A DNA stretch of 64,000 nt from Nemania diffusa (taxonomy: Eukaryota; Ascomycota; Sordariomycetes; Xylariales; Xylariaceae), in NCBI GenBank assembly GCA_038501195.1, contig JBBPUQ010000004.1, positions 806,001 through 870,000 of the forward strand, in the 5' to 3' direction. The position numbers were made by a program, and so were the translations under genes. Each line of letters opens with the position of its first letter. Positions within the stretch are counted from its first letter, which is position 1. Positions 23,431 to 35,016 of the stretch are shown piece by piece. Under the pieces are notes generated by a model. The model did no database searches. It was not told where the DNA came from and worked only from the letters and a program-made list of their open reading frames with translations.

Positions 23431-26400
23431 TTATTCGCCTTTCAGCTTATCTTGCGTGACGGAAAATGCACGTTCCAAAAGTTCTTCCTCTTCCTTCTTA
23501 TGGACGTTCTTCATGCCGGTTGCAACTGAAGCGGATGGGTTACGACCAGCGTACATGACGTGCTTACGATCGTGATATTGGGTCTGGTTAAGGAGGGTCT
23601 CGATACGTGGTTGCGTAAAGCTCCATGCACCTGCATTCAAAGGCTCTTCTTGACACCAGACGATCGTCTTGGCGTTCTTGTATTGGTCTAGGTTGTCCCT
23701 AAGCTGCTCCCACGGGAAGGGGTGAAGCTGCTCAATACGAGTGACGGCAACGTTGTCGATCTTGTTGTCGGCACGGTACTTCTGTAACGCAGCGTAGACT
23801 TGACCAGAGCAGAGGATGACACGGTCAATCTCCTCAGGGGCCTTGATGCCTCCAGTCTGGTGTTCAGGATCGGCAATGATCCACTGGAAATGGGCGTCAG
23901 GCCCAGAGAATTCTTCGATGTTGGAGCGAGCGATAGGATGACGCAGCAAGGACTTTGAAAAGAATATCACGAGAGCTATAATCTGTTAGTGACTAAACTA
24001 AGATGCGGGAGCTCTTCTAAAACTTACGCTTGCGGAACTGCCTGTGCATTTGCCGGCGGAGGACGTGGAAAATGTTGGCCGGTGTGGTCATGTAGACAAT
24101 TTGCATATTGCAGTCCTGGTGTTGACGGTCGAGCTTCTCTTGAGATGGGAAGATTCGAGGGTCTTCGTTGCAGAGCTGAAGATAACGTTCCATGCGGCCA
24201 GACGAATGCTCCGGTCCTTGGCCATCGTAACCATGCGGTAGAGACATAACGAGACCAGTTCGCTGCATCCACTTTGCTTCACCAGAGGCGAGGAATTGAT
24301 CGACGATGCACTGCGCGTTGTTGGCGAAGTCACCAAATTGAGCCTCCCACATGACTAGAGCATTCGGGGAGGAAAGTGAATAGCCGTACTCAAAGCCAAG
24401 AGCACCGAATTCACTAAGCGACGAGTTGGAAATGACAAATTTGCCTTGGTCCTTGCTGATATGCTGTAGGGGTGTATAGGTCTCCTCGGTCTCTTGGTCA
24501 TGGAAGACAGCATGGCGCTGAGAGAAGGTACCACGCTCAACGTCCTGGCCAGAGATACGAACATGATGGCCCTCAGTGACCAAAGAACCGATGGCAAGAG
24601 CCTCAGCGGTAGACCAGTCGATATTCTTACCTTCAATAACTGATTTGGTCCTGTTTTGAAGAATACGCTTCAAGTTACGGTGGAGTTGGAAGTCTTCAGG
24701 GGCAGAGCCAATGACTTCTGCAATGTGCTCTAAAGTCCTCCGTTCGACGTTGGTAGGCATGTGAGGCAGGACCTCCGAAGCCAACTCCTTCGGAGATTTG
24801 AATCCGTTCCAAGCGGAAGTAGTCCATTCTTTAGAGCTGGGCTGGTAGTCTTTACTCTTGGCAAAGCTTTCTTCAAGCATTCCCCAGACCCATTGTTTGT
24901 GCTCCTCTATATCCTCCTTGGTAAATGTTCCGTCTTTCAGAAGCTTGTCGATGTAAATCTTAATCTGAGGTTCCTGGGCGGCAATTCGCTTGTACATTAA
25001 CGGTTGCGTAAAGGAGGGCTGGTCTGTCTCGTTGTGGCCGTGCTTTCGGTAGCAAATCAAGTCAATGACGACGTCAGACTGGAATTCAGCGCGCCAGTCC
25101 GCAGCAAGCTGGCAAACAAAGTTGACGGCCTCCACATCATCGGCGTTGACATGGAACACAGGGGCATCGATAGCCTTAGCGATATCTGTGCAGTAGGCGG
25201 TGGACCGAGCGAAACGTGGGTCAGTGGTGAAACCAATCTGGTTGTTCACGACCAAGTGGACAGTTCCGCCAGTTGAGAAAGCGGGCAACGAGTGGAAACC
25301 CATGCATTCGTAAACAACACCTTGTGCAGCAAAAGCAGCGTCACCGTGGAGAAGCACACTCATCGCGGTCCGGTGGGTCTTCTCGTCATTATTATAGTGC
25401 TGGATAGCACGGGTTTTGCCGAGGACGACGGGGTCTTCGGCCTCCAAATGCGAAGGATTGGCAACAAGCGAGAGCTGGACTCGCTTTCCAGATGGTGTAG
25501 GACGTTCGAAATTCATACCCAGATGATATTTAACATCCCCCGAGCCTTCATCCTCAGCACCGGCGGTGCCAGCAAACTCACTAAAGATGGAGGCGTTAGG
25601 TTTGCGAACTACGTTACTCAACACATTAAGCCGGCCACGGTGAGGCATGCCAATGACAATGTCTTTCACGCCATAATCGACACTACGGTCAATAAGGGCT
25701 TTCATTCCCGGAACTAGTGTTTCGCAGCCTTCTAGGCCAAATCGTTTGTCATTGGGATATTTGGTGGCTGAGAAGGACTCGAAACTTGAGCTCCAGATAA
25801 GACGATCAAGGATGCGGCGCTTCTCATCGAAGGTGTACTTGAACGGCTGGGGAACCTCGATCCGCTCTCTCAGCCAGTCGCATTTGGCTCGATCAGGAAT
25901 ATGAATAAATTCAACGCCGTAGGAGCCACAGTAGATTTGCTCGCAGGTATCAATGATTTCACGCAGGGTCATCTTATCCCGGCCCTCCCGCTTGAATCGC
26001 GGAAGGATGCCAGGGCCTAAGCTAAACTCCTGATCCAGGTCCTTCTCGGTGAATTGGTAGTGCTCAAGTGTCAGCTCATTGGGCTTCACGTTAGTAAACC
26101 CTTTCTGCTCGTTACGGATACCGAGTGGATCAATGTCGGCCTTGTGGTGACCTCTGGCCTGGTACGCACGCACCAATAACTGTACCTTGAGATGGTTCGT
26201 CACATCAGCGCCATGGCCAGACGTCATGCCGAGCGCAGGGCCAACGCCGCCGGCAGCACCTGGCACAAGCGTGGGAGGAGGGGTAAAGGCCTGCTCGATG
26301 GGCATGTCGCCGGATTCCATGTTCTTAAAGTAGACCTGCCACGACACGTGCACGCTCCCCGGGTCCTGCTTCCATTGCATGTACATCTCGTCGACGTAGT

Positions 26401-26620
26401 TGGCGGTGTTCCCAGACAGGAAATTGTCGTTTGGCGAGGGCGGCGACGACTGGGCTGAGGCATATCTTCTCTGGGAGCTAAGAGAGACGGGACGACGAGC
26501 GGCAGTAATGGCGTAGGATCGAGGACACTGAGAGGCGCATCTTGTCGTGGTGGTGGCCGTGGACCGGGCGCCAGCCCTCAAGAGCTGGGCGCCCGAAGTT
26601 CGCAATGAGGATCGCAGCAT
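23431..26620 (-). CDS. kgd1: 2-oxoglutarate dehydrogenase E1 component, mitochondrial
   Basis: Thiamine-diphosphate E1 subunit of the 2-oxoglutarate dehydrogenase complex. It decarboxylates 2-oxoglutarate in the TCA cycle in the mitochondrial matrix and passes succinyl to the E2 lipoyl group. Two exons, 26620-24028 and 23975-23431, with a 52-nt intron, give 1045 aa, the usual fungal length. The join restores [19 protein letters not shown]. The N-terminus ([20 protein letters not shown]) is Arg/Ser-rich without acidic residues, as in a mitochondrial presequence. Visible motifs: [17 protein letters not shown] near the N-terminus, GMPHRGRLN (about 324-332), and the cofactor motif from GDAAFAAQG (about 426) to NNQIGF (about 459). 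The start is the first in-frame ATG; the frame upstream has none. It is divergent from tfb1. Confidence 0.97.
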
Positions 26621-28155
26621 GGCGCCAGGCTGATGCTTCAATAACCCAGTATGAATCCGACACGGCAAGTAGTTGAACCAGGTGGTGGTCGTAAAGTGGC
26701 AGGGGTACTATTAAGGCTGATACTCAACCCAGGTAATGGAAAGCATGCACACAACAATACGAAAAGATTACGCCGGCCACTCAGAGCTGTATTCAGCTCG
26801 TTCTCATACGAGACAAAGGAGTGGCGGAGTAAGTCTTTTGGGGATGAGGGTGAGGGTTATTAGGTCGGGAAAGGACGTAGAGAGATGGAGATGCAAGAAT
26901 TGAAGAAACGCCCGAGAAAGAACGCTGAGTAGAAAATTAGTAGTGTCAATGACGGGACGCCAAACTGCACTTGGATCGCCCCCGGTCGTCACTCGCTCAT
27001 TGTGCAGCAGCGTGCGAGTACCTATACAGGATAGTGCGTATATCTAGGTACCTCGTGCTGCCGTCCGATGTGCTGCCATTGGGCCGGGGTATCCGAATAT
27101 GCTGTAAACCGATACTCACATGCAGCCTGTGTGTACTAGGTACCTAGGTACCTCCTATTTATAGGCGGTTATAAAGTTGTTTAAAATATTCTTATACCAA
27201 GCATTTTCTTGGAAACACAACCCCCAGTGAATTGTAATTACAGGCTAAAGTCTCGGCTGCCTCAACGGGAAGCTAGCACGGCTAGGAGGCTGGCAACGGC
27301 TCTAATTCGGCCTATGGTCCCGGTTCTCGCCGCTACCTACCGCTGTATGAGTTGCACCCACTCTCGATTTATGCAATGAAGCGTTTGCGCCTTTTTTCGT
27401 GTTGTAGTCTAACTAAGACAGGTACATAGTACCTGGGTAGGTAGAGATTGGGGTTGAGCATAGGTATATCATTGATGTACAGAATATATTCATGCATGCT
27501 CTGGGGGAAGCTGATGATACTTATGTAGTTTCGCACATTAGTCGTTAGCTGATTGGCTGCATACCTGTAAGGGTGACATACACATAACTACGGCAAGCTC
27601 TCTCATGACGTTATGATTATACTCGAAAGTCATATGCACAGGTATAGAGAGGTACCTACCTAGGGTACTGAATGATTAAAGTGGAGTCCAGTGGCTCGCT
27701 CAGCCTCTCTTGAGAAGTGTGGCTAGGTAGGCAGCAACAAATACCGATATCGATTAGGTAGATCCTGAGCTTCCTGTCACGATCCCTTTGATCAACTGAA
27801 CTCTTTTTCATCTTTTCTCACATCTTTTCCGGCAACCTGCGAACACAACCATCTCTACAACCATACAAACCCGACTACTTGTATTTTATGATTGAAGCTG
27901 ACTAAGTGCTGGGGGTGACTTGGCCGTGGCGGATCGACAACGCGTGAACCCTGAAATCCCCTGCTGTGTCTTTGCCGTATGGTTAGAGAGAGCTCTGGGC
28001 CTGCAATAGTCCAAATCAGTTGGCCGCCCCGGCGACCGACTCATCGAGTTTGAGATGAGCCTACCCCCATAAGTTCATCTTGAGACTCGGCTTTATCGTC
28101 ACTTTCCATATCCGCTTTTCATACGTATTTAGCGTTCGCGCCTCTCGTTTTCCCC
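26621..28155. other. Divergent intergenic region of kgd1 and tfb1
   Basis: About 1.5 kb between two divergent starts, so it holds both promoters. It is rich in TAGGTA/TACCTA words (about 27045-27060, 27130-27155, 27420-27445, 27650-27665). A pyrimidine-rich stretch at about 27795-27840 may mark a leader of tfb1. No gene supported. Confidence 0.6.
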
Positions 28156-30171
28156 ATGGCCATTCCCACCGGTGCCACAGCCTACAAGAAGAAAGATGGC
28201 GTCCTCACGCTCACAGCTGACCAGAGGACGGTTATTTGGACACCTAATGCTGCCGCGGCGGGGCCACCTGCCCTGTCGCTGTCTATTTCCAATATAACCA
28301 GTGAGCTCCTCGTTACGTTCCGATCGAACATTGTGGGCTAACTGTTGTGCCGAGATCTCCAGCAAACCCCAGACAGTGCCGCTAAGGTCATGTTGAAGAT
28401 ATTTGAAAAGAGCGCAGAAAGCGCTGAGCCGGTGGCCTATCTGTTCCACTTCAATTCCCCCTCTGACTCTAGGGCTGAGGCGAATGCCATCAAAAACCTG
28501 TTGTCAAGGCTGCTTGTAGATACCAAAAGCAATGATCCCAGCCTTCCAAAGCCCTCTTCGGGTGTAGCGACACCAGTCGGCGCTGGCAGCGGTGGCTCGG
28601 GTACGATGGCCTTTGCTAACACTGCCAACTCTAAATCTAACGCGGCGCGACTATTCGATGACGATGCGCTCAGGGGTGATATCGCACTGCAGCAGTCTCT
28701 TCTCAAGGCTGATCGAAATCTATCCCAGATGTATATGGAAGGCCGTAAGACCAAACCCGATTCCATGTCGGACACCAGCTTTAACGCCCAGTTTTGGTCT
28801 GCAAGAATCAACTTACTTCGATCGCATGCCATCGAGTCAAGTCAAAAGAGAGGTCCCTATAATGTACTAGCCCAGGTCAAACCGATATTGGTGCCAAATG
28901 AGGATCCATCAAAACAAAGTGAGCTCAAGATCAAGGTTACCCAGGAGCAGATTTCAGCAATAATGAGCCAACATCCCCTTCTCAAGCGCATATTCAACGA
29001 GCATGTGCCTCCTCTTAACCAGAATGAATTCTGGGAGAGATTTTTTCTCAGCAAGCTATCCAAGAAATTGAGAGGCGAGCGTCCCACTGGGCTGGAAATG
29101 CCCGACAAAATATTCGATAAATATGATGAGTACGAAGACATCACAGCCTTCTCTAGCAAGCTATTATTGCAACACGTACCGCATATTATCAATGTCGAGG
29201 GCAACGAGGAGAATCAAGGTGGCTTCAAGAGCGGCAATCGGAAAGATGTCGAGATGAGACCGAGGGGCAGGACCGATGTACCCATCATACAGACGCTGAA
29301 TAGCTTAAGTGAAAAACTACTAGCCAACGTCCTACCGGCTGATAATGATCCGGAAAGCTCAATTCGAGTAGACGATGACACGTACCAAGAGCTTACTCTA
29401 CGGGACTTACGAGGTGACACCGAAGACCAACGCATTATACTTAATATACGGGAGCAGAGCAGATTTTTCTCTAGCGAATCTGGTGTTCCATCCGAGACTG
29501 CTACGGTATTTGCTCGGCAAAACCCTAGCAGGGTCCTGAAAGGGGTACAGGGGGATTTAAGAAGTCTCACCCACGACGGTGCCGGTGGTGTTAATATCCA
29601 TTCCTCACTAGGTATCGACGATGACGGCGGAAGCGACGACGAAGAGAAGTCACAGCCACATGTCGGATCTCGAGAGTCACGAAAAGACGCCCAGAAGCAG
29701 ATTCTTGAGAGCATACTGCAGAGACGGGCACAGCTCTACGGCTATGGATCAGACGACACGGCGCCGATGGGCCTACCGGCGGAAATCGCCTCCAATTGCA
29801 ACCTAACACATGCCACAACCATGGAGTTTCTGCACCAATTCTGGTCTGCCTTCCTTTCGGGTGATCCGGAGCGGGCAGCGGAGCTTGGCTATCTGGCAGA
29901 AGCCTTGAAAAAGTCGAAAGACCGAATCGAGATGGTGGCTGTGGAAGCAGATAAAGCGCGAGATGACCAGATCAAGAAGCGGAAAGCGGAAATCGTGCAA
30001 ATCTACGAGAGGACGGGGAAGAAGGTCAAATTCAATGCGAAGTCAATCCGTGGTGGGAGAGGGGCCGTGACGAAACTCATGGAACCCGTTGTTCATTGCC
30101 TAGACAAGGCCGTGGTAGATTACCAGAAAGCACTGGCCGCAGAAGGTCTCCAAGCCAGCACCGAGCTCTGA
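28156..30171 (+). CDS. tfb1: TFIIH core subunit Tfb1 (p62)
   Basis: Subunit of general transcription factor TFIIH, used in RNA polymerase II initiation and nucleotide excision repair (family knowledge). Two exons, 28156-28300 and 28355-30171, with a 54-nt intron, give 653 aa. The join restores SISNITNLQQTPDSAAKVMLKI. The N-terminus (about 1-110) matches the PH-like domain that contacts activators and repair proteins. Two BSD domains follow: one around FWSARINLLRSHA (about 150-205) and one ending in FWERFFLSKLSKKLRG (about 240-290). The C-terminal part has an acidic DDDGGSDDEE stretch and a conserved helical end. An in-frame stop in the unspliced sequence shows that the intron must be removed. 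Confidence 0.94.
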
Positions 30172-30988
30172 AGAGCCCGAGTTGGATACTTGTTTACTTG
30201 CATAGGCACCAGGATAGGGTGAGAACCGTGGGGCATGTCCTCTAAACCAGATGTAGCTCTATATTACTCAGTTCTATGCGAAGCACAACAATAAACTAAT
30301 AATACAAAATATAGTAACTGAGAGAGAGAGAGAGAGGCACTGCCGATATTGATTTATATGGCGGCCTCTGGACTGATGGATGCCGACATTAGCATTACCT
30401 ATTCGGCAAGCCCTTGTTGTACTTGGCTATGTAGTTAGACTCAAACTCAAATCTGCAATGGTGATAATGTTGCTATATCTGGATCCTGTGAATACTAGCA
30501 CAACAGGAGTTTACCCTGACCCTATACAGGGGACTCATTCGGGGCTATACACTGTCATCCTTTAGCATATACCTTTACACGATAATCATTTGACGGCACA
30601 TTTTTCGTCTACTTAGCTGTTTGGAGTTGAAAGTCGCAATATTGCCCGTTACTCCTTTTTCTATCTATCTACCTCTTTCAGGAGCACAGGAGCTATGAAT
30701 GCGTTGGAAGGAGGAGCGCAAACACCAAGACATTATAGGAAACAACAACTTGCCATGATCTGCTCATCAGGGACAGGAGTATGAGCAATGTAAATATAGA
30801 CTTTACCTAGGGGCCGAGCAGTCAATCCCGTCTTCCCTAAGCTACTGTCTACATTATCCTCTCGTCTTCTCTAGTCAACTCATCCCCTACAACTTGGACT
30901 ATACATACAACAGATTAACTAACTCAATCGTATCAATCTCGAAGTAGTGGATATAGATCATTCACAAGCAGTTCAGAATACTATCATC
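30172..30988. other. Intergenic region downstream of tfb1
   Basis: Holds the 3' end of tfb1, with AATAAACTAATAATACA near 30290-30306 as a plausible polyadenylation context. A short GA microsatellite (about 30320-30337) and the presumed promoter of the next gene complete it. No coding feature. Confidence 0.6.
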
Positions 30989-32236
30989 ATGGACGCCCGT
31001 CACGCTGCCTCGCCCAAGAGTGGCGGCGACCGGTCGCTCCTAACCAGGTCGCCGCTCTCCAACCGGGCCAACATGCACGTCGACAAGGCCAACAGCACAA
31101 ACTGGGAGCACAAGGACTCCTCGGAGGACCAGCCGAGCACGCACGGCTCCGTCTGCGACGCGGCGTGGATTTCCACCAGCGACCTCGCCAAGTCGCCCTA
31201 CCAGACCCCCGGCCGGCCCGTGACGCCCCTGCGCTCCATCGACATCGACCTCGAGTCGGAGTCCCCGCTCTCCCGCCTCGAGACGCCCTTCCTCTACGGC
31301 TACGGCACCGAGCTCGCGCCGATCCTCGAGCAGCGGAGCATAGCCACGCTGCGGACAATGGGGAGCCGCTCCACCTCGGACCTATCCTCCCTCATGCACG
31401 ACGCACCAGGCGCAGGCCCAGCCGCCGGCAGCAGTAGCGGCAGCGGCAGCGGCAAAGCCCACAGCAAGAGCGACGACACTACCACCACCACCGCGGCCTC
31501 CACCTCCATCCACTCCCGCCCTCTCCGCCGCAAGCACTCCTCCAGCCTCACCGACGACGAGACCGCCCCTAGCACCACCACCACCACCACACAAACCGCT
31601 CAGGCCCTCCCCACCACCTCGTCCACCCCGCAACTCAAGCGCCTATCGTACTCGCGCCCCATAGTCTGCACAGTCGACATACACGCGTACCCGCGCAGGC
31701 CCATCTACCCGCCCCCGCAGCGCCCGCCCACACCCCCGAGCCTGCGACGCATCCCGCGCCCGAAGAGCGAGGGCAACGGCGAAAGCGTCGACGACGCGTA
31801 CGTGACAGCTAGCGCGTCAGGCCGGGTCGCGTACGCAGCTCCGGGGTTCCGACCGCCACGGAGCGGGCACGGGAACCTAGCTACGCACCCCTTCATGAGT
31901 TCAGCAAGCACAGCCACGGCCGCGACCATCTCCGCCAGCCCGTCCGCGAGGGCAGCGTCGGGCGGCAGCAGCGCAAGGCGGACGAGCCGGCAGCAGCGCG
32001 GCAGCGTGGCGAGTCCGGACGTCGGATTCCCCACGACACCACCCGAGACGACGGGCCGTCACAGCAGCGGAAGCAGCAGCAGCGGCGCCTGCAAGAAGTG
32101 CCGCCATCCGCGCGGCGAACACTGGAGTCTGGGCTCTACGCTCGTGGGTCGCGGGCCGGGGATGAGGCGCGGGGCGGACTGGTGCGGCCGCTGTGCGTGC
32201 AGGAAGATTGCGCGGGGGTGGTGTTGTGGAGAATGA
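30989..32236 (+). CDS. Unrecognised Ser/Thr/Pro-rich protein with Cys-rich C-terminal motif
   Basis: Single open frame of 415 aa from the ATG at 30989; a GTG 14 codons earlier is less likely. I do not recognise the family. Most of the chain is low-complexity: Ser/Gly near 31430-31455, Thr runs near 31480-31500 and 31570-31590, Pro-rich near 31710-31740. The last 50 or so residues differ: CKKCRHPRGEH, then WCGRCACRK and a closing CC. This pattern of Cys and His could bind zinc (inference). Base use is markedly GC-rich compared with the flanks, with many CGC/GCG codons. The tail is the part most likely to be structured. Function unknown. I cannot exclude that the Ser-rich part is overlong, but the frame is open throughout and codon use fits. 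Confidence 0.65.
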   Translation: MDARHAASPKSGGDRSLLTRSPLSNRANMHVDKANSTNWEHKDSSEDQPSTHGSVCDAAWISTSDLAKSPYQTPGRPVTPLRSIDIDLESESPLSRLETPFLYGYGTELAPILEQRSIATLRTMGSRSTSDLSSLMHDAPGAGPAAGSSSGSGSGKAHSKSDDTTTTTAASTSIHSRPLRRKHSSSLTDDETAPSTTTTTTQTAQALPTTSSTPQLKRLSYSRPIVCTVDIHAYPRRPIYPPPQRPPTPPSLRRIPRPKSEGNGESVDDAYVTASASGRVAYAAPGFRPPRSGHGNLATHPFMSSASTATAATISASPSARAASGGSSARRTSRQQRGSVASPDVGFPTTPPETTGRHSSGSSSSGACKKCRHPRGEHWSLGSTLVGRGPGMRRGADWCGRCACRKIARGWCCGE

Positions 32237-32279
32237 GAAATGAGAATGAGAAATGAGAATGAGAAATGAGAATGAGAAC
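32229..32279. repeat. 13-bp tandem repeat spanning the stop codon
   Basis: Almost four copies of the 13-bp unit GAGAATGAGAAAT. The stop codon TGA of the preceding gene (32234-32236) lies inside the first copy. The rest would be in the 3' untranslated region. The copies are identical except that the last is cut short. Confidence 0.9.
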
Positions 32280-32818
32280 AAGAGCAGGAACGAGAATGGG
32301 TAGGACAAAGATTTGTATTTAGGGCGTATTGGGATCCTCTAGGCTTGGGTCCTCTCTGTAATAAGTCGTCATGCGAGGAGGAAGTAGGTCTCATCACGCA
32401 GACATTGATGGAGTGTTTGGAAAACCTTAGGAAGTGTTGGTTTGGAACAAATTCCTCTCTCCTTCCCCCCTCTTTTTGCCCCTTTCCCCTTAGAATAGGT
32501 AGAGTATGATAGGCCTAGCATACACACAACGCGCCCCTTTGTCATAATCTAAATGATTACCTAGGTACATATACATGCACTTGCTATTTGGCCTCGTCTT
32601 TCAATCCTTGCGAGTACCATCTAGCTTTTAAATTTTTGCTTCTTATCCCGATGCGACGAGGACCTAGGTTTCCGACCCTATGTTTCATGCTCATCTATTG
32701 TGACATCTTAGAACCTAGCCAGCCCTCCAGCCAGGCCCTAATATCCTAGTCCTATACACGGAACTCCTCCCCCGCCAAAAGTATGTGAAGATTAGACCAA
32801 TATTAGAATGGTAGGGTA
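32237..32818. other. Convergent 3' region before cia1
   Basis: Short convergent spacer holding two 3' ends, with the tandem repeat at its left edge, a pyrimidine-rich run (about 32455-32490) and TACCTA-type words. No gene. Confidence 0.6.
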
Positions 32819-34150
32819 TCATGCGATTTGCCAAGGTCGTACAATTCCGTCATCCCCAGTCGTGACGAGCATCTCCTCAACGCCCCTCTTGTCAGGCGGA
32901 CAGCCGGCATCGTATCGTTTGCACCAAATGGCATGGTTGATTTCGTAAGGGCCGTGCGCATTCGGTGTTGTCGAGAGGAGCTTCCACTCCATTAATGGTT
33001 GGGTTTTCTCTGTGTGCCCGTTGCTCATGAGCACGTCGCCGTCTAGTTCGACGGCTGCTTCATCCTCTGTAGCTGCACCTCCTTTCCCGCTGGCGTCCGA
33101 AACGTCCTCTTTATACACTGCAATTATGCCATCACTGCCAACACTTGCTACAAGACCTGTCTTGGCACTCCATGTCGCCGAGTAGATGTCTCTGGTATGC
33201 GCTTCCGGTAGTGTAGCGGTGCAATACCACTCTTCCTTGAGCGATGTACGCATAGTATTCGGTATACCTCCCAACCCACCCCAAGCGTGTCGCGGCGCTC
33301 CCTCGGCCTCATCCTCCTCTTCTCTCAGACTCCAGACACGGATAGTCCGGTCCGCGCTCCAAGTCAGCAACCTCGGGAAGCGCTTGGTCTTCGGGTTCGG
33401 TTCCCACTGTACACCCCAGACCGTCCCCTTGTGGCCCTCGAGTACGGCAACACAGACCCATTCGCCCTCGCCGTCCTCCCGCCATATGCGCACTGTATCG
33501 TCATAGCTCGCGCTTGCGAGAACGTCACTACTATACCGGCCGCGGCCACTTCGGTTCGTATCGGGGCACCATGCGACGGCTTTGACGTCACCCTCGTGCT
33601 CGTTCAATACAGCGACTGTCTCCCATTCATCATCGGCCTCGGACGCCCCCACGTCCTCCCATACCCACACAGACTTATCTCGGCTGCAAGTGGCCAGGAA
33701 CTGACCCGAGGGAGAGAAAGCGACTGATTTGATCTCTGAGTCGTGGCCGTCGAGAACAACAATCAGCTCCCAATCCTTCTCCTCGGCATCGTCCTTGGCG
33801 CCGCCCGTGATCTCAACCTCGAGGCCGCCGCCACCGCCCTGCCCCTCGTCTTCCCACCGCCAGAGCCCTGCTGTAGAGTCGAAGCTGCCTGTTACAAGGC
33901 AAAGCTTGTGCGGCGGTAGATTCGGCTTCCAGGTGGTGGAGCGCACGGAGCGCTCGTGACCGTTGGTAAGGGTGCTGTGGGCGGAGAGGGTAGAGAGCGA
34001 GAAAACGGTTACTGATTTCTGGTGGGTGGTTGCGAGAAGCGGGAGGGTCGGGTGTGGTATGGACTGCCAAGCACGCTCGTATAAGTCGGGTTTGAAAGGA
34101 GGTAAAGGCACGAGCTTCAATGGCACCGTAGGCTCGGGAGCTGCCATCAT
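32819..34150 (-). CDS. cia1: Cia1, cytosolic iron-sulfur assembly WD40 protein
   Basis: Scaffold subunit of the cytosolic iron-sulfur assembly targeting complex, which delivers Fe-S clusters to cytosolic and nuclear proteins (family knowledge). One exon, 443 aa. The N-terminus LVPLPPFKPDLYERAWQS and the seven WD-type blades (for example GHERSVRSTTWKPN, GHDSEIKSVAFSPSG, EHEGDVKAVAWCPD, GHKGTVWGVQWEPN) match the family. The C-terminus ends VTTGDDGIVRPWQIA. Insertions rich in Gly or acidic residues sit between blades, so the protein is longer than the yeast one (about 330 aa), as is usual in filamentous fungi. The first two codons are both ATG; either could start. Confidence 0.93.
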   Translation of the reverse strand: MMAAPEPTVPLKLVPLPPFKPDLYERAWQSIPHPTLPLLATTHQKSVTVFSLSTLSAHSTLTNGHERSVRSTTWKPNLPPHKLCLVTGSFDSTAGLWRWEDEGQGGGGGLEVEITGGAKDDAEEKDWELIVVLDGHDSEIKSVAFSPSGQFLATCSRDKSVWVWEDVGASEADDEWETVAVLNEHEGDVKAVAWCPDTNRSGRGRYSSDVLASASYDDTVRIWREDGEGEWVCVAVLEGHKGTVWGVQWEPNPKTKRFPRLLTWSADRTIRVWSLREEEDEAEGAPRHAWGGLGGIPNTMRTSLKEEWYCTATLPEAHTRDIYSATWSAKTGLVASVGSDGIIAVYKEDVSDASGKGGAATEDEAAVELDGDVLMSNGHTEKTQPLMEWKLLSTTPNAHGPYEINHAIWCKRYDAGCPPDKRGVEEMLVTTGDDGIVRPWQIA

Positions 34151-35016
34151 GTGAATGGGTGTACTGCGCGGACGAGTAGAGGATATAATTTGCGTGACGT
34201 GGAATTCAAACCATCGTTTGAGAGGACTTTAAGAAGACAGTAAAATAATTAATGCGATGAATTTGCGAAGGGAATAGAGAGCTCTTCTTGTTCTGGACTA
34301 GACACTAAGTAAACAGGAGGGGCGGCGGTCACCATCACCAAGAATGGCCCGCAATCGAGGAGGAAGTGATGTTGGTGATGCGATAAGGACGCGGGGCATT
34401 TCTTATCAGCTGTCCAAAAAAATATCTGACGTACTGCGTAAAGGCTAGACGAGGGGTACAGGACTGCGCATATCCCTTTCGAGTACATAAAAAGCGGAAG
34501 AGCGGGCTATGCATATATCAGATGCACCAATCGGAGAATAATATAATGCTTAAGGAAACATTTGATTAGTTTAATCTACTATAAAAGGCACCCAAAGGGA
34601 TAGGTAACTTTGGAAGCTACCTAGGAACTCCCAAGTATAACAACAAGATACAGGTATATGTGGCCAACGAGACTATCAATGTAAGTGATGTTTTGATGCG
34701 CTGTGGCGAAATACACAATCTCCATTCTTTACTCCCTCTTCAGAAGGCAACCGACAGTAATTTCCTAAGTAATTTCTGAACCCAGTAACGTTACTAATCA
34801 CAGGCAAAGATGAAGGAATGATGAAAAGCAACAAACGCCCAGGTAGTTTTACATTTATTCGGCCGCAATCGAAATGATTGACGCATCATGACGGTCAGAC
34901 CAGAAGTAACGCAAGCACATGGCATGGATGCAATAACACCTCGAGAAAGCGTCATGATGAATTAATGCTTTAACACCTATTAAATCAGTACCTATGTAGT
35001 TCATTACTTTCTTAAC

